From: Comamonas koreensis
Lineage (GTDB): Bacteria > Pseudomonadota > Gammaproteobacteria > Burkholderiales > Burkholderiaceae_C
Direction of reading: 5' to 3'
Assembly (NCBI RefSeq): GCF_021026195.1
Contig: NZ_JAJNCT010000034.1
Coordinates: 186,001-250,000 of the forward strand
DNA length: 64,000 nt
Shown: piece after piece, positions 28,001 to 37,328 of the stretch
Numbering within the stretch: position 1 is the first letter of the stretch
Layout: every line of letters starts with the position of its first letter
The notes under the pieces: generated by a model
Databases searched by the model: none
What the model was told of the DNA's origin: nothing
The model's input: only the letters and a program-made list of their open reading frames with translations
Translations under genes and position numbers: made by a program

Positions 28001-29272
28001 TCAAAACCTTGTCTCGATCGCATCGACCAGGTTCCAGGCATCGTCCACCACGGGGATCCAGCGCCACTTGTCAAAGGTGGTGCAAGGGTGGGAAATGCCC
28101 AGCGCAATGCGGTCGCCCACGGCCGGCGCGCCCTGCGCCGGGTCAAAGCGCAGATAGGCATGCTGGTCGTTCAGGGCCGAGATGGTCCAGCCGGCAGGCG
28201 CAGGCTGCGCCGCTTGGCTGCCGCGTGGCGCATAGCGTTGCACCGATGGCATCTCCAGGTCGTAGGAGATATCGCGGCGGCCGCAGGTCAGCAAGGCCAG
28301 GCCTGGCTCTGGCACAGACTGCACCATGGCCCAGACCTCCAGCGCGGCCTGCAGCGATGCATCCACGCCTTCGCGCTGCTCGACCAGCTTGAGCAAGCGC
28401 CGGTAGTTGCCATGGTCATGGGTGATGTAGCAGCCCGAGCGCAGCACGCCGGTAAAGGCACGCGACAGGCCGGCGCCCTGCAGCAAGGGGACGACCAGGT
28501 CAAAAATGGCCGAGCCACCGGCGCTCAGGATCGGCGCCTCCTCCGGCAGCAGGCCCTGGGCATCGCAGGCCTTGGCAATCTCGACCACGCGGCGCACCAG
28601 TTCAGCGACGGCAGGGATGTCATGGGCGCTGTCGCACTGGGTCAGGCCCCCTTCATAGCATTCGATGCCGCCCAGCTGGGCGCTGCCGCTGGCATGGATG
28701 GCCTGGGCCAGCGCCAGCGCGTCTTCCTGGCTGCGCACACCGGTGCGCTGGCCGGGAATGCCCACCTCGATCAGCACATCAAAGCGGCGTACGCTGTTGC
28801 GTGCGCGGCTCCAGTCCTCGATGCAGCGCAGCTGGCTGATCGAATCCACCAGGAACCAGACGCGCAGATCCGCGTGCTGGCTCAGCAAGGCATCCAGCCC
28901 ATCCAGATCGGCAGGCGCCACCACCTGGTTGGCAATGATGGCGCGGCGCGCACCGGCCTCCACACCCACGGCGAGCTGGAAGATGGTCGCAAAGGTCAGG
29001 CCCCAGGCGCCGCCTTTGAGCTGCAGATCAAACAGCTGGGGCGACATGGTGGTCTTGCCGTGCGGTGCAAACTGGATCTGGCGGCGCGCCGCATAGTCTT
29101 GCATCCAGCGGGCGTTGTGGGCCAGGGCCGACTGGCGGATGACGGCCAGCGGGTACGGCAGGTCATCGCGCAGCACATTCCAGCCGCGTGCGGCCAATGC
29201 AGAGGCCTGGGTGGGAGCAGCAGCCAGCGGGTAGCTCTTGCTGCGCGCGTCAATCAAAAAATCGGGTTGCAT
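28001..29272 (-). CDS. D-threonine aldolase / D-serine dehydratase-like PLP enzyme
   Basis: 423 aa. Fold-type III PLP enzyme: the Schiff-base Lys is in FAPHGKTTMSP (about residue 73), with the barrel motif VGIPGQRTGVRS. The C-terminal D-ser_dehydrat domain has HxC zinc ligands in GISHPCTTFDKW. Family members eliminate or cleave D-serine, D-threonine or 3-hydroxy-D-aspartate. A D-serine dehydratase activity would release 2-aminoacrylate, which fits the RidA gene at the other end of the operon. It is 11 bp downstream of the transporter genes. Confidence 0.85.
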   Translation of the reverse strand: MQPDFLIDARSKSYPLAAAPTQASALAARGWNVLRDDLPYPLAVIRQSALAHNARWMQDYAARRQIQFAPHGKTTMSPQLFDLQLKGGAWGLTFATIFQLAVGVEAGARRAIIANQVVAPADLDGLDALLSQHADLRVWFLVDSISQLRCIEDWSRARNSVRRFDVLIEVGIPGQRTGVRSQEDALALAQAIHASGSAQLGGIECYEGGLTQCDSAHDIPAVAELVRRVVEIAKACDAQGLLPEEAPILSAGGSAIFDLVVPLLQGAGLSRAFTGVLRSGCYITHDHGNYRRLLKLVEQREGVDASLQAALEVWAMVQSVPEPGLALLTCGRRDISYDLEMPSVQRYAPRGSQAAQPAPAGWTISALNDQHAYLRFDPAQGAPAVGDRIALGISHPCTTFDKWRWIPVVDDAWNLVDAIETRF

Positions 29273-29283
29273 GGTTCACTCTC

Positions 29284-30302
<1,019 letters not shown>

Positions 30303-30306
<4 letters not shown>

Positions 30307-31424
30307 GCGGCTTCTCCTGCGCGAATGCAGCGCACCTGGCGCTCGCTGGGCTGGGCATCGTTGCCGGTGCGCCATGTCTCCAGGCCGGGCATGGCCTGCT
30401 CGCAGGCGTTCAGGCGCTTGCTGCAGCGCGGCGCAAAGGCGCAGCCGGGCGGCGGGCTCAAGGGGCTGGAGACCTGGCCGGGGATGGCATCCAGGCGGCG
30501 CCGCCCCACAAAGGCGGGCTTGCCACCGGCGCGCAGCTCGGCGGCCTCGGCCAGCTCGCGCTGGCGCGCCATGCCGGGCAGGCAGCCCAGCAGGCTCTGG
30601 GTATAGGGGTGCTGGGGCGCGGCAAACAGTGCATGCACGCTGGCGGTCTCGACAATGCGGCCTGCATACATTACCGCAATCGCATCGGCGTACTGCGCCA
30701 CCACGCCCAGGTTGTGGGTCACAAACAGAATGCTCATGCCCGTCTCCTTTTGCAGCCGGCCCATCAAGGCCAGGATCTGCGCCTGGATGGTCACATCCAG
30801 CGCGGTGGTGGGCTCGTCGGCAATCAGCAGGCTCGGGTCGCAGGCCATGGCCAGCGCAATCATCACCCGCTGGCGCATGCCGCCCGACAGCTGGTGCGGG
30901 TACTCATGCACGCGCTGGGCGGCAGCCGGTATCTCCACCAGCTCCAGCATGCGCTGGGCATGGGCCAAGGCCGCCGCCTTGCCCAGGCCCTTGTGCAGGC
31001 GCACCGATTCGGCAATCTGCTCGCCCACAGTCAGCACCGGGTTCAGGCTGGTCATGGGCTCCTGGAACACCATGGCCAGCTCATTGCCGCGCAGCGCACG
31101 CAGGGACTTGGCATCGAGCGACAGCAGATCCACCGTGCGGCCATCGCGCTGCACAAACCGGGCCTGGCCCTGCACCTGGGCTTGCGAGGTCTTGGCATGC
31201 AGGCCCATCAGCGACAGGCTGGTCACCGACTTGCCCGAACCCGACTCGCCCACCAGGGCCAAGGTCTGGCCCGGCAGAATCTGAAAGCTCACATCGGAGA
31301 CGCTCTGGATGCGCCCGCCTTCGGTGGCGAACGAGGTCGACAGCGAGCGCACATCCAGGCGGGGCGCGGCCAGGCGTGGCGCGGCCAAGCTGGCGGCCGC
31401 TGCAGGGGTGGCGGTGTTCATCAT
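30303..31424 (-). CDS. Dipeptide/oligopeptide ABC transporter ATP-binding protein (DppD type)
   Basis: 373 aa. Walker A is GESGSGKSV, signature LSGGMRQR, Walker B LLIADEPTTALD, with the Cys-rich oligo_HPY tail (GCAFAPRCSKRLNAC). The N-terminus carries a short Ala/Leu/Arg repeat (LAAPRLAAPRLDVR). It overlaps both neighbours by 4 bp, which shows translational coupling. Confidence 0.92.
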
Positions 31425-32317
31425 GATTTGTTCTTCAGCTTGGGGTCGAGCAGATCGCGCACACCGTCGCCCAGCAACTGCAGCGACAGCGCTGTCAGCA
31501 CAATGGCCACGCCCGGGGTCAGAATGGTCCAGAAGGCCTTGTCGGCATACTCCAGGCTGCCAGCAATCATCGTGCCCCAGGTGGGGATGTCAGGCGGCAC
31601 GCCCACGCCCAGAAAGGACAGGCCCGCCTCGGCCAGGATGGCATAGGCAAAGATGAAGGTGACCTGCACCAGCACCGGCGACAGCAGGTTGGGCAGGATG
31701 TGGCGCCACAGAATCAGCGGCGTGCGCACGCCCAGCGCCTTGGCGGCATCGACAAACAGCAGCTCGCGCAGAACCAGCGTGGAGGCGCGCACGACACGGG
31801 CCACGCGGGGTGTGTAGACGATGGTCAGCGCCAGAATCACATTCCACAGCGATGCACCCAGGATCGACACCAGCGCAATGCCCAGCAGGATGTCGGGGAA
31901 GGCCATCATCGCGTCGACCAGCCGCATCAGCGGTGCATCGAGGCGGCGAAAGTAACCGGCCAGCATGCCCAGCAAGGTGCCCAGCACCACGGCACCCAGC
32001 GCGGTGAACAGGCCAATCATCAGCGAGTAGCGCGCGCCGTAGATGATGCGCGCCATCACATCGCGGCCCAGCTCATCATTGCCGGCCCAGTGCGCCCAGG
32101 AAGGCGCATGCAGGCGCATGCTGATGTTCATGTCATTGGGGTCGGAGTCGGTCAGCAGCGGGTAGAGCAAGGCGGTGGCTGCAATCAGCAGCAGCACCAC
32201 GGCGCTCAGCAGCACCACCTTGCGCGCAAACAGCCGGCGCAAGGTCTTGAACCAGGGGGATTGGGCCCAGCCAGCGCGTGCGGGCAGCGGCAATGCCGTT
32301 GGGGAGGCGTTCATCAT
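31421..32317 (-). CDS. Dipeptide ABC transporter permease (DppC type)
   Basis: 298 aa. N-terminal helix, then the OppC_N region. NDELGRDVMARIIYGARYSL and EAGLSFLGVGVPPDIPTWG are hallmarks of DppC/OppC. It forms the channel with the DppB-type partner, whose gene it overlaps by 4 bp. Confidence 0.92.
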   Translation of the reverse strand: MMNASPTALPLPARAGWAQSPWFKTLRRLFARKVVLLSAVVLLLIAATALLYPLLTDSDPNDMNISMRLHAPSWAHWAGNDELGRDVMARIIYGARYSLMIGLFTALGAVVLGTLLGMLAGYFRRLDAPLMRLVDAMMAFPDILLGIALVSILGASLWNVILALTIVYTPRVARVVRASTLVLRELLFVDAAKALGVRTPLILWRHILPNLLSPVLVQVTFIFAYAILAEAGLSFLGVGVPPDIPTWGTMIAGSLEYADKAFWTILTPGVAIVLTALSLQLLGDGVRDLLDPKLKNKS

Positions 32318-33264
32318 TGGCCCTCCAGACGAATGCGGGGATCCACCACCGTGTAGAGCAGGTCGATCGCGAGGTTGATGAAAACGTAGATCGCGGCAAT
32401 GACGAGCAAGGTGCCCTGGATGACGGGGTAATCGCGCCGCAGCACGGCCCGCACCACCAGGTTGCCCACGCCGGGCAGGTTGAACACGGTCTCGGTCACC
32501 ACAGTGCCGCCAATCATCAAGGCCAGGGTCAGGCCCAGCACGGTGACGACCGGCACCAGCGCATTGCGCAGCACATGCTTGACCAGCACCACCGACTCAC
32601 CCAGGCCCTTGGCCCGGGCGGTGCGCACATAGTCCTCGCCCAGGATGTCGAGCACCGAGGCGCGGGTAAAGCGGATGATCAGCGCCGAGTTGAGCACGCC
32701 CAGCACCAGGGCGGGCAGCAGTAAATGCTGCAGGCGGTCGCCAAAGCTCGCATCCGGATCGCCATAGCCCGAGGCCGGGAACCAGCCCAGGTGCACGGCA
32801 AACACCTGGATCAGGATCAGGCCGAACCAGAAGCTGGGGATGCTGGCACCCAGCATCGCAATGCTGCTGAGCACCTGGTCGATCCAGCTGCCGCGCCACA
32901 CGGCTGCGGCCATGCCGCAGGGCACGCCAATCAACGCTGCAATCGACACGGCGAACAGGGCCAGAAACATCGTGGGCTCGGCGCGCTCGAGCAGCGCCTG
33001 CGTGACCGGCATTTGCAGGAACAACGACTGGCCCAGGTTGCCTTGCAGCACCTGGCCAATCCAGAGCACAAACTGCGTGGTCAAGGGCTTGTCCAGCCCG
33101 TACTGCACACGCGCGGCAGCAATATCGGCAGCGGTGGCCTGGTCACCCAGCAGCAGCGCCACCGGATCGCCCGACGCCAGACGCGTGAGCAGGAACACCA
33201 GCACGGCCACCAGGGCGAGCACCACCACAGCGCCGCCCAGGCGCTTGACTAAAAAATGCAGCAT
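32314..33264 (-). CDS. Dipeptide ABC transporter permease (DppB type)
   Basis: 316 aa. First helix at residues 9-31 (LGGAVVVLALVAVLVFLLTR), then LGLDKPL-type periplasmic part (YGLDKPLTTQFVLWIGQVLQGNLGQSL), and ALIIRFTRASVLDILGEDYVRTARAKGL, the EAA loop that contacts the ATPase. It is the first membrane gene after the binding-protein gene (25 bp). Confidence 0.92.
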   Translation of the reverse strand: MLHFLVKRLGGAVVVLALVAVLVFLLTRLASGDPVALLLGDQATAADIAAARVQYGLDKPLTTQFVLWIGQVLQGNLGQSLFLQMPVTQALLERAEPTMFLALFAVSIAALIGVPCGMAAAVWRGSWIDQVLSSIAMLGASIPSFWFGLILIQVFAVHLGWFPASGYGDPDASFGDRLQHLLLPALVLGVLNSALIIRFTRASVLDILGEDYVRTARAKGLGESVVLVKHVLRNALVPVVTVLGLTLALMIGGTVVTETVFNLPGVGNLVVRAVLRRDYPVIQGTLLVIAAIYVFINLAIDLLYTVVDPRIRLEGQ

Positions 33265-33289
33265 GGCTGAACTCGAGAGACGCTGGGGC

Positions 33290-34879
33290 TTACTGGCTCA
33301 GCGAGGTGTTCCAGAAGAATGGCCAGGGCATGGGCTGGTAGCCCTGCAGCTTGGACGAGCGCGCCGACAGCGCATTGAACTTGCCCACTTCGACAAAGGG
33401 CACCTCGTCATAGACCAGCGCCTGCACCTTGCCCCAGAGCGGGCCGCGCTTGGCCACATCAGGCTCGCCATTGAAGGCGGCGAGCGCGGCCTTCTTGGTC
33501 TCGGTCTCCCACCAGCCGGGGGCGCCGCTGCCCATCTGGGGTGGCGACAGCATCGGCTCAGGGAACAGGCCCGAGTGGGTCATGTAGACATCCCAGAGCT
33601 TGGCATCGTTGCGGCGCTGCACCAGGGTGGCCCAGTCCACCACCTGCAGCTCGGTCTTGAAGCCGGCGCGCTTCAAGTGCTCGGCCATCACCAGCGCCAT
33701 GTTGTAGTGGAACTCATACTGGCGGCTGGCCATGATGCGGATCGGCTCGGACTTGTAGCCGGCCTTGGCCGCCTGGTCCTTGGCCAGCTGCGGGTTCTTC
33801 TGGTTGTACTGCTTGGCACCGGCATCCGAGTAGTACGGCGTGCCCTTGGCAAAGAAGTTGGGCTCGGCGGCGAAGAAGCGCTTGTCGCCAAAACCGGCCT
33901 GCAGCATTTCGGCCGGGCCCATGGCCGTCTGCACCGCCTGGCGCAGTTCCTTCTTGGCCAGCACCCCTTCCTTGGTGTTGAAGACGATGTAGGGGAAGCC
34001 AAAGTTCTGCGTGACGATCGGCACCACATTGGGCGCGGCCTTCTCCAGGCGGCCTACCGATTCAACCTGCAGCAGATCGGCGTACTGGAACTGGCCCGAG
34101 AGCACGCCCTCGACCCGCGTCGTCGCATTGGGCACCGGCACAAAGCGCAGCTCATCGAGCTGGGCCTCGCGCTTGCCGGCATAGCCACTGGCGGGCTCGC
34201 TGCGTGCGGCGTAGTGGTCAAAACGCGCCAGCACGGTGAACTGGTCGGGCTTGCGCTCCTTGAGTTGGTAGGGGCCGGTGCCGATGAAATCCTTGAGCAC
34301 CGGTGCCACCACCTCCTTGGGCATGATGCCGGCCATGCCGCTGGGCATCGCCAGGTGGGCCAGCAGCGGGGCATACACGGCCTTGAGCTTGATCTCCACC
34401 GTCTGCGGGTTCTTGGCGGTCATGCGGGCAATCTCCTGGCCCACCGCCTTGCCGCGTGCCGACACGTCCATCCAGCGCTGCAACGAGGCGACCACGTCAT
34501 CGGCCACCATCTCCTTGCCGTTGTGGAACTTGACGCCCTTGCGCAAGGTGATGGTGTAGGTCAGGCCATCGGCCGAGATGACCGGCATGGACTGGGCCAG
34601 CATGGGCTGGATGTTCCACTGCGCATCAAAGGTGAAGAGCGGCTCGTAGACATGCTGCATGATGGTGCCCACCAGGTCGGTGGAGCTGACCATCGGATCC
34701 AGACTCTGGGGCTCGCCAATCATCGCCAGATTGGCGGCACCACCCTTGTGGGCGGCCTGGGCCCAAGCGCTGCCCGCTGGCAGGCCTACGCAGCCGGCAG
34801 CCAACAGGGCTGCGGCAAGCAGTTGGCGACGGGACGTGCGGACACGCGAGGCAAGGGCGTTCATGGGGCAGGCTTTCAT
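33290..34879 (-). CDS. Peptide/D-amino-acid ABC transporter substrate-binding protein (SBP_bac_5)
   Basis: 529 aa (or 524 from ATG 34864). A twin-Arg-like RTSRRQLLAAALLAAGC precedes a hydrophobic core and an AWAQA cleavage site, so export may use Tat or Sec. The mature protein has the family-5 fold: PQSLDPMVSSTDLVGTIMQHVYEPLF, TITLRKGVKFHNGKEM and TGPYQLKERKPDQFTVL. It binds peptides or related compounds in the periplasm. Because the operon encodes D-amino-acid enzymes, the ligand may be a D-amino-acid dipeptide or N-acyl-D-amino acid; this is inference. It is first in the minus-strand operon and divergent from ridA. Confidence 0.9.
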   Translation of the reverse strand: MKACPMNALASRVRTSRRQLLAAALLAAGCVGLPAGSAWAQAAHKGGAANLAMIGEPQSLDPMVSSTDLVGTIMQHVYEPLFTFDAQWNIQPMLAQSMPVISADGLTYTITLRKGVKFHNGKEMVADDVVASLQRWMDVSARGKAVGQEIARMTAKNPQTVEIKLKAVYAPLLAHLAMPSGMAGIMPKEVVAPVLKDFIGTGPYQLKERKPDQFTVLARFDHYAARSEPASGYAGKREAQLDELRFVPVPNATTRVEGVLSGQFQYADLLQVESVGRLEKAAPNVVPIVTQNFGFPYIVFNTKEGVLAKKELRQAVQTAMGPAEMLQAGFGDKRFFAAEPNFFAKGTPYYSDAGAKQYNQKNPQLAKDQAAKAGYKSEPIRIMASRQYEFHYNMALVMAEHLKRAGFKTELQVVDWATLVQRRNDAKLWDVYMTHSGLFPEPMLSPPQMGSGAPGWWETETKKAALAAFNGEPDVAKRGPLWGKVQALVYDEVPFVEVGKFNALSARSSKLQGYQPMPWPFFWNTSLSQ

Positions 34880-34940
34880 CGAAGGGGTGAAGAAATTTTT
34901 TTACACCACAACCGCTAAAAACTGCCTTCAAATCGATTTA

Positions 34941-34978
34941 TTGACAGGTTTATCGGTTGTTGATGTAATATCTTTACA
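34941..34978 (+). promoter_or_regulatory. Sigma-70-type promoter of ridA with overlapping palindromic operator
   Basis: TTGACA (34941-34946) is followed after 17 bp by TGTAAT (34964-34969), a near-consensus promoter reading towards ridA. The -10 is embedded in a perfect inverted repeat TGTAA-TATCT-TTACA (34964-34978). AGGAG follows at about 34982. A regulator bound here would block ridA and might also affect the divergent transporter operon. The RpiR-type protein encoded in the operon is the obvious candidate. Confidence 0.7.
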
Positions 34979-34995
34979 TACAGGAGACCCACCCC

Positions 34996-35382
34996 ATGAC
35001 AGTAATTACCCTAGGCCAAGCCCCTCTCGCATCGGACCGTCTGGCCCGTCCGCTCTCGCCCGCCGTGCGCGCTGGCGACTTTGTTTTTGTCTCGGGAACC
35101 GTGCCCACCGATGACCAGGGCCAGGTCGTGCCCGGCGGTATCGAGGCGCAGACCCGCGCCGTGTTCAAGCGCCTGGAAGAGGCCTTGGCGCTGGGCGGCT
35201 GCACTCTGGCCGATGTTGCCAAGGTCAACGTCTGGCTGGACGACCCCCGTGATTTCGGCAGCTTCAACCGCGTCTACATGGAGTGCTTTGGCGACCACCG
35301 TCCAGCCCGTTCGACCGTGGAATCGCGCCTGATGATCGACGCCAAGGTCGAGATCGACGTGACGGCCTACAAGCCGCTGTAA
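34996..35382 (+). CDS. RidA family protein (reactive enamine/imine deaminase)
   Basis: 128 aa, the family's usual length. The catalytic Arg is present in RPARSTVES, and the C-terminal EIDVTAYKPL is typical. RidA hydrolyses 2-aminoacrylate and related enamines made by PLP dehydratases, which otherwise damage PLP enzymes. The divergent operon encodes a D-serine-dehydratase-like enzyme, so a protective role in the same pathway is likely. Confidence 0.9.
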   Translation: MTVITLGQAPLASDRLARPLSPAVRAGDFVFVSGTVPTDDQGQVVPGGIEAQTRAVFKRLEEALALGGCTLADVAKVNVWLDDPRDFGSFNRVYMECFGDHRPARSTVESRLMIDAKVEIDVTAYKPL

Positions 35383-35490
35383 GCCCATAGCCGCCAGGCG
35401 CAGCGGGCGCGACAGCGGCCCGCTGCAGACGCTTCTACAATGGCCCGCGCAGACCACGTCTGCGCTTTTTTTGGCCCCTTTTCACCGCCC

Positions 35491-36489
35491 ATGCCGAAGC
35501 CCCCATCCTTTACTGCCCGCACGCCGGGCGACCCGCGCCCCCGCATGATTGCCATCGACTGGGGCACCACCTCGCTGCGGGGCGTGCGCATCGATGCGCA
35601 GGGCCAGATCAGCGAGCGGCGCGCCCTGCCCCAAGGCATCCTGCAAGTGGCGCCCGGCGGCTTTGCCGATGCGTTTGCGCAGCACTTTGGCGACTGGCTG
35701 GCCGAGGACCCGCAGCTGTGCCTGCTGTCGGGCATGGTGGGCAGCCGCCAGGGCTGGCAGGAAGCGCCTTACTGCCCCTGCCCGGCCGATTTTTCCGCGC
35801 TGTGCCAGCAGCTGCTCTGGCTCGATCTTCCCCAGGGCGTGCCGACGGCCATCGTGCCGGGCATGAGCAGCCTGGCACAGAGCCAAGTCGATGCCGTGCA
35901 TGGCGTGCCCGATGTGATGCGTGGTGAGGAAATCCAGATCATCGGCGCGCTGCAGCTGATGGGCAGCCGCGACGGCCTGCTGCTGCTGCCGGGCACGCAC
36001 AGCAAATGGGTGCAGGCGCAGAGCAGCAGCATCACCGGCTTCAAGACCTTCATGACCGGCGAGCTGTTTGCGCTGCTGGCCCAGCACTCCATCCTGGGCA
36101 AGACCCTGGACAGCAGCGCTGCGCTGGACGAGGCCGCCTTCATCCAAGGGCTGGAGCGGGCACAGAGCCCCGACACCCTCAGCCACCTGCTGTTTGGCAC
36201 GCGTGCGCTGTCGCTGTTTGGCGCGCTGGACCCGGCCCAGTCGGCCAGCTACCTCTCCGGCCTGCTGATTGGCCAAGAGCTGCGCACCATGCCGACGGCT
36301 GCGGGCAGCCGCGTCGCCGTCATTGGCTCCAGCACCCTGGTGCAGCGCTACAGCCTGGCGCTTCACCATGTGGGCTGCGAAGCGGTCGCCTTTGGCGATG
36401 AGGCCACCTGGGCCGGCCACCAAGCGATTTACGACCACCTGACCCAGACGACCGTCTCCACACCGCAGTCACTGCCACCCCAGCCATGA
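35491..36489 (+). CDS. dgoK: 2-dehydro-3-deoxygalactonokinase
   Basis: 332 aa from ATG 35491; an ATG at 35545, right before the motif, is an alternative. MIAIDWGTTSLRGVRID is the phosphate-binding strand of the family, and GMVGSRQGWQEAPY, PGTHSKWV and FMTGELFALL are typical. It phosphorylates 2-keto-3-deoxygalactonate. The stop overlaps the aldolase start by 4 bp. Other galactonate genes (dehydratase, transporter) are not in the window. Confidence 0.9.
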   Translation: MPKPPSFTARTPGDPRPRMIAIDWGTTSLRGVRIDAQGQISERRALPQGILQVAPGGFADAFAQHFGDWLAEDPQLCLLSGMVGSRQGWQEAPYCPCPADFSALCQQLLWLDLPQGVPTAIVPGMSSLAQSQVDAVHGVPDVMRGEEIQIIGALQLMGSRDGLLLLPGTHSKWVQAQSSSITGFKTFMTGELFALLAQHSILGKTLDSSAALDEAAFIQGLERAQSPDTLSHLLFGTRALSLFGALDPAQSASYLSGLLIGQELRTMPTAAGSRVAVIGSSTLVQRYSLALHHVGCEAVAFGDEATWAGHQAIYDHLTQTTVSTPQSLPPQP

Positions 36490-37124
36490 ACCTGATCCAA
36501 CAATTCCAGGCCCTGCAGGCCAAGCTGCCGCTGATCGCCATCCTGCGCGGCCTCACCCCCAGCGAGGCCGTGCCCGTGGGTGCCGCCTTGCAATCGGCAG
36601 GGTTTGGCCTGTGGGAAGTACCGCTGAACTCGCCCGAGCCGCTGGAGAGCATTGCCGCGATGCGCGAGGCCTACCCCCATGTGCTGGTGGGCGCCGGTAC
36701 GGTGCTGACGCCCCAGCAGGTGCGCGATGTGCATACCGCCGGCGGCCAGCTCATCATCTCGCCCAATTGCAACCCCGCCGTGATCGACGAGGCCGTCAAG
36801 CTCGGCCTGATCAGCCTGCCCGGCGTCTTCACCCCCACAGAAGCTTTCATGGCGCTGGAACATGGCGCGCATGGCCTCAAGATCTTCCCGGCCGAGCTGG
36901 CATCGCCCGCCGTCGTCAAGGCCTTGCTGGCCGTGCTGCCCAAGGGCAGCAACATCTACCCTGTCGGCGGCATTGCGCCAGACAATATGGCCCCCTGGCT
37001 GCAAGCGGGCGCGGCCGGTTTTGGCATTGGCTCGGCACTTTTCAAGCCCGGCAAAACAGCCGCGCAGGTGCGTGTGGATGCGCTGGCGTTTGCAGAAAAC
37101 TTTCGCGCTTCAAAGGCCGGCTGA
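36486..37124 (+). CDS. dgoA: 2-dehydro-3-deoxy-6-phosphogalactonate aldolase
   Basis: 212 aa. KDPG/KDPGal aldolase fold: LPLIAILRGLTPSEAV with the Arg and Glu of the active site, VGAGTVLTPQQV, ISPNCNPAVI, and the Schiff-base Lys in HGLKIFPAEL. It yields pyruvate and glyceraldehyde 3-phosphate. It is coupled to dgoK and followed by a strong terminator. Confidence 0.92.
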   Translation: MNLIQQFQALQAKLPLIAILRGLTPSEAVPVGAALQSAGFGLWEVPLNSPEPLESIAAMREAYPHVLVGAGTVLTPQQVRDVHTAGGQLIISPNCNPAVIDEAVKLGLISLPGVFTPTEAFMALEHGAHGLKIFPAELASPAVVKALLAVLPKGSNIYPVGGIAPDNMAPWLQAGAAGFGIGSALFKPGKTAAQVRVDALAFAENFRASKAG

Positions 37125-37144
37125 TCCTCTGATGTCTGCGCCAT

Positions 37145-37182
37145 AAAAAAGGCCTGCACCCCGTCTGGGATGCAGGCCTTTT
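37145..37182 (+). terminator. Rho-independent terminator after dgoA
   Basis: AAAAGGCCTGCA pairs with TGCAGGCCTTTT across a 12-base loop. Because A and T tracts flank both sides, it could also work for the convergent peptidase gene. Confidence 0.85.
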
Positions 37183-37205
37183 GCTTGGGCCACAGCCTCG
37201 TGCTT

Positions 37206-37328
37206 AGAGTCGCTAACACGACCCAGCAAACCGAAGGTTTGCGGTTGAGACGAGGCGCCAAGCCGCAGACAGTACAGACGTACGGCCAGGCTTGGTAACG
37301 ACGGATCAAGGGTTGTGTTAGCGACTCT
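37206..37328. repeat. 123-bp nested palindromic element
   Basis: The ends are 19-bp inverted repeats with one mismatch (left arm 37206-37224, right arm 37310-37328). Inside are GCAAACC-GAA-GGTTTGC (37226-37242), CCAAGCC (37258-37264) with GGCTTGG (37289-37295), and GTAC twice near the centre. The whole element can fold into a branched hairpin. The right arm begins exactly at the stop codon of the M20 peptidase gene. It looks like a dispersed, non-coding, MITE- or REP-like repeat. A second copy is not in this window. Confidence 0.75.

Noticed and set aside
32840..34918. Open frame of 692 codons on the plus strand
   Set aside because: Antisense shadow of the peptide-binding protein and permease genes.
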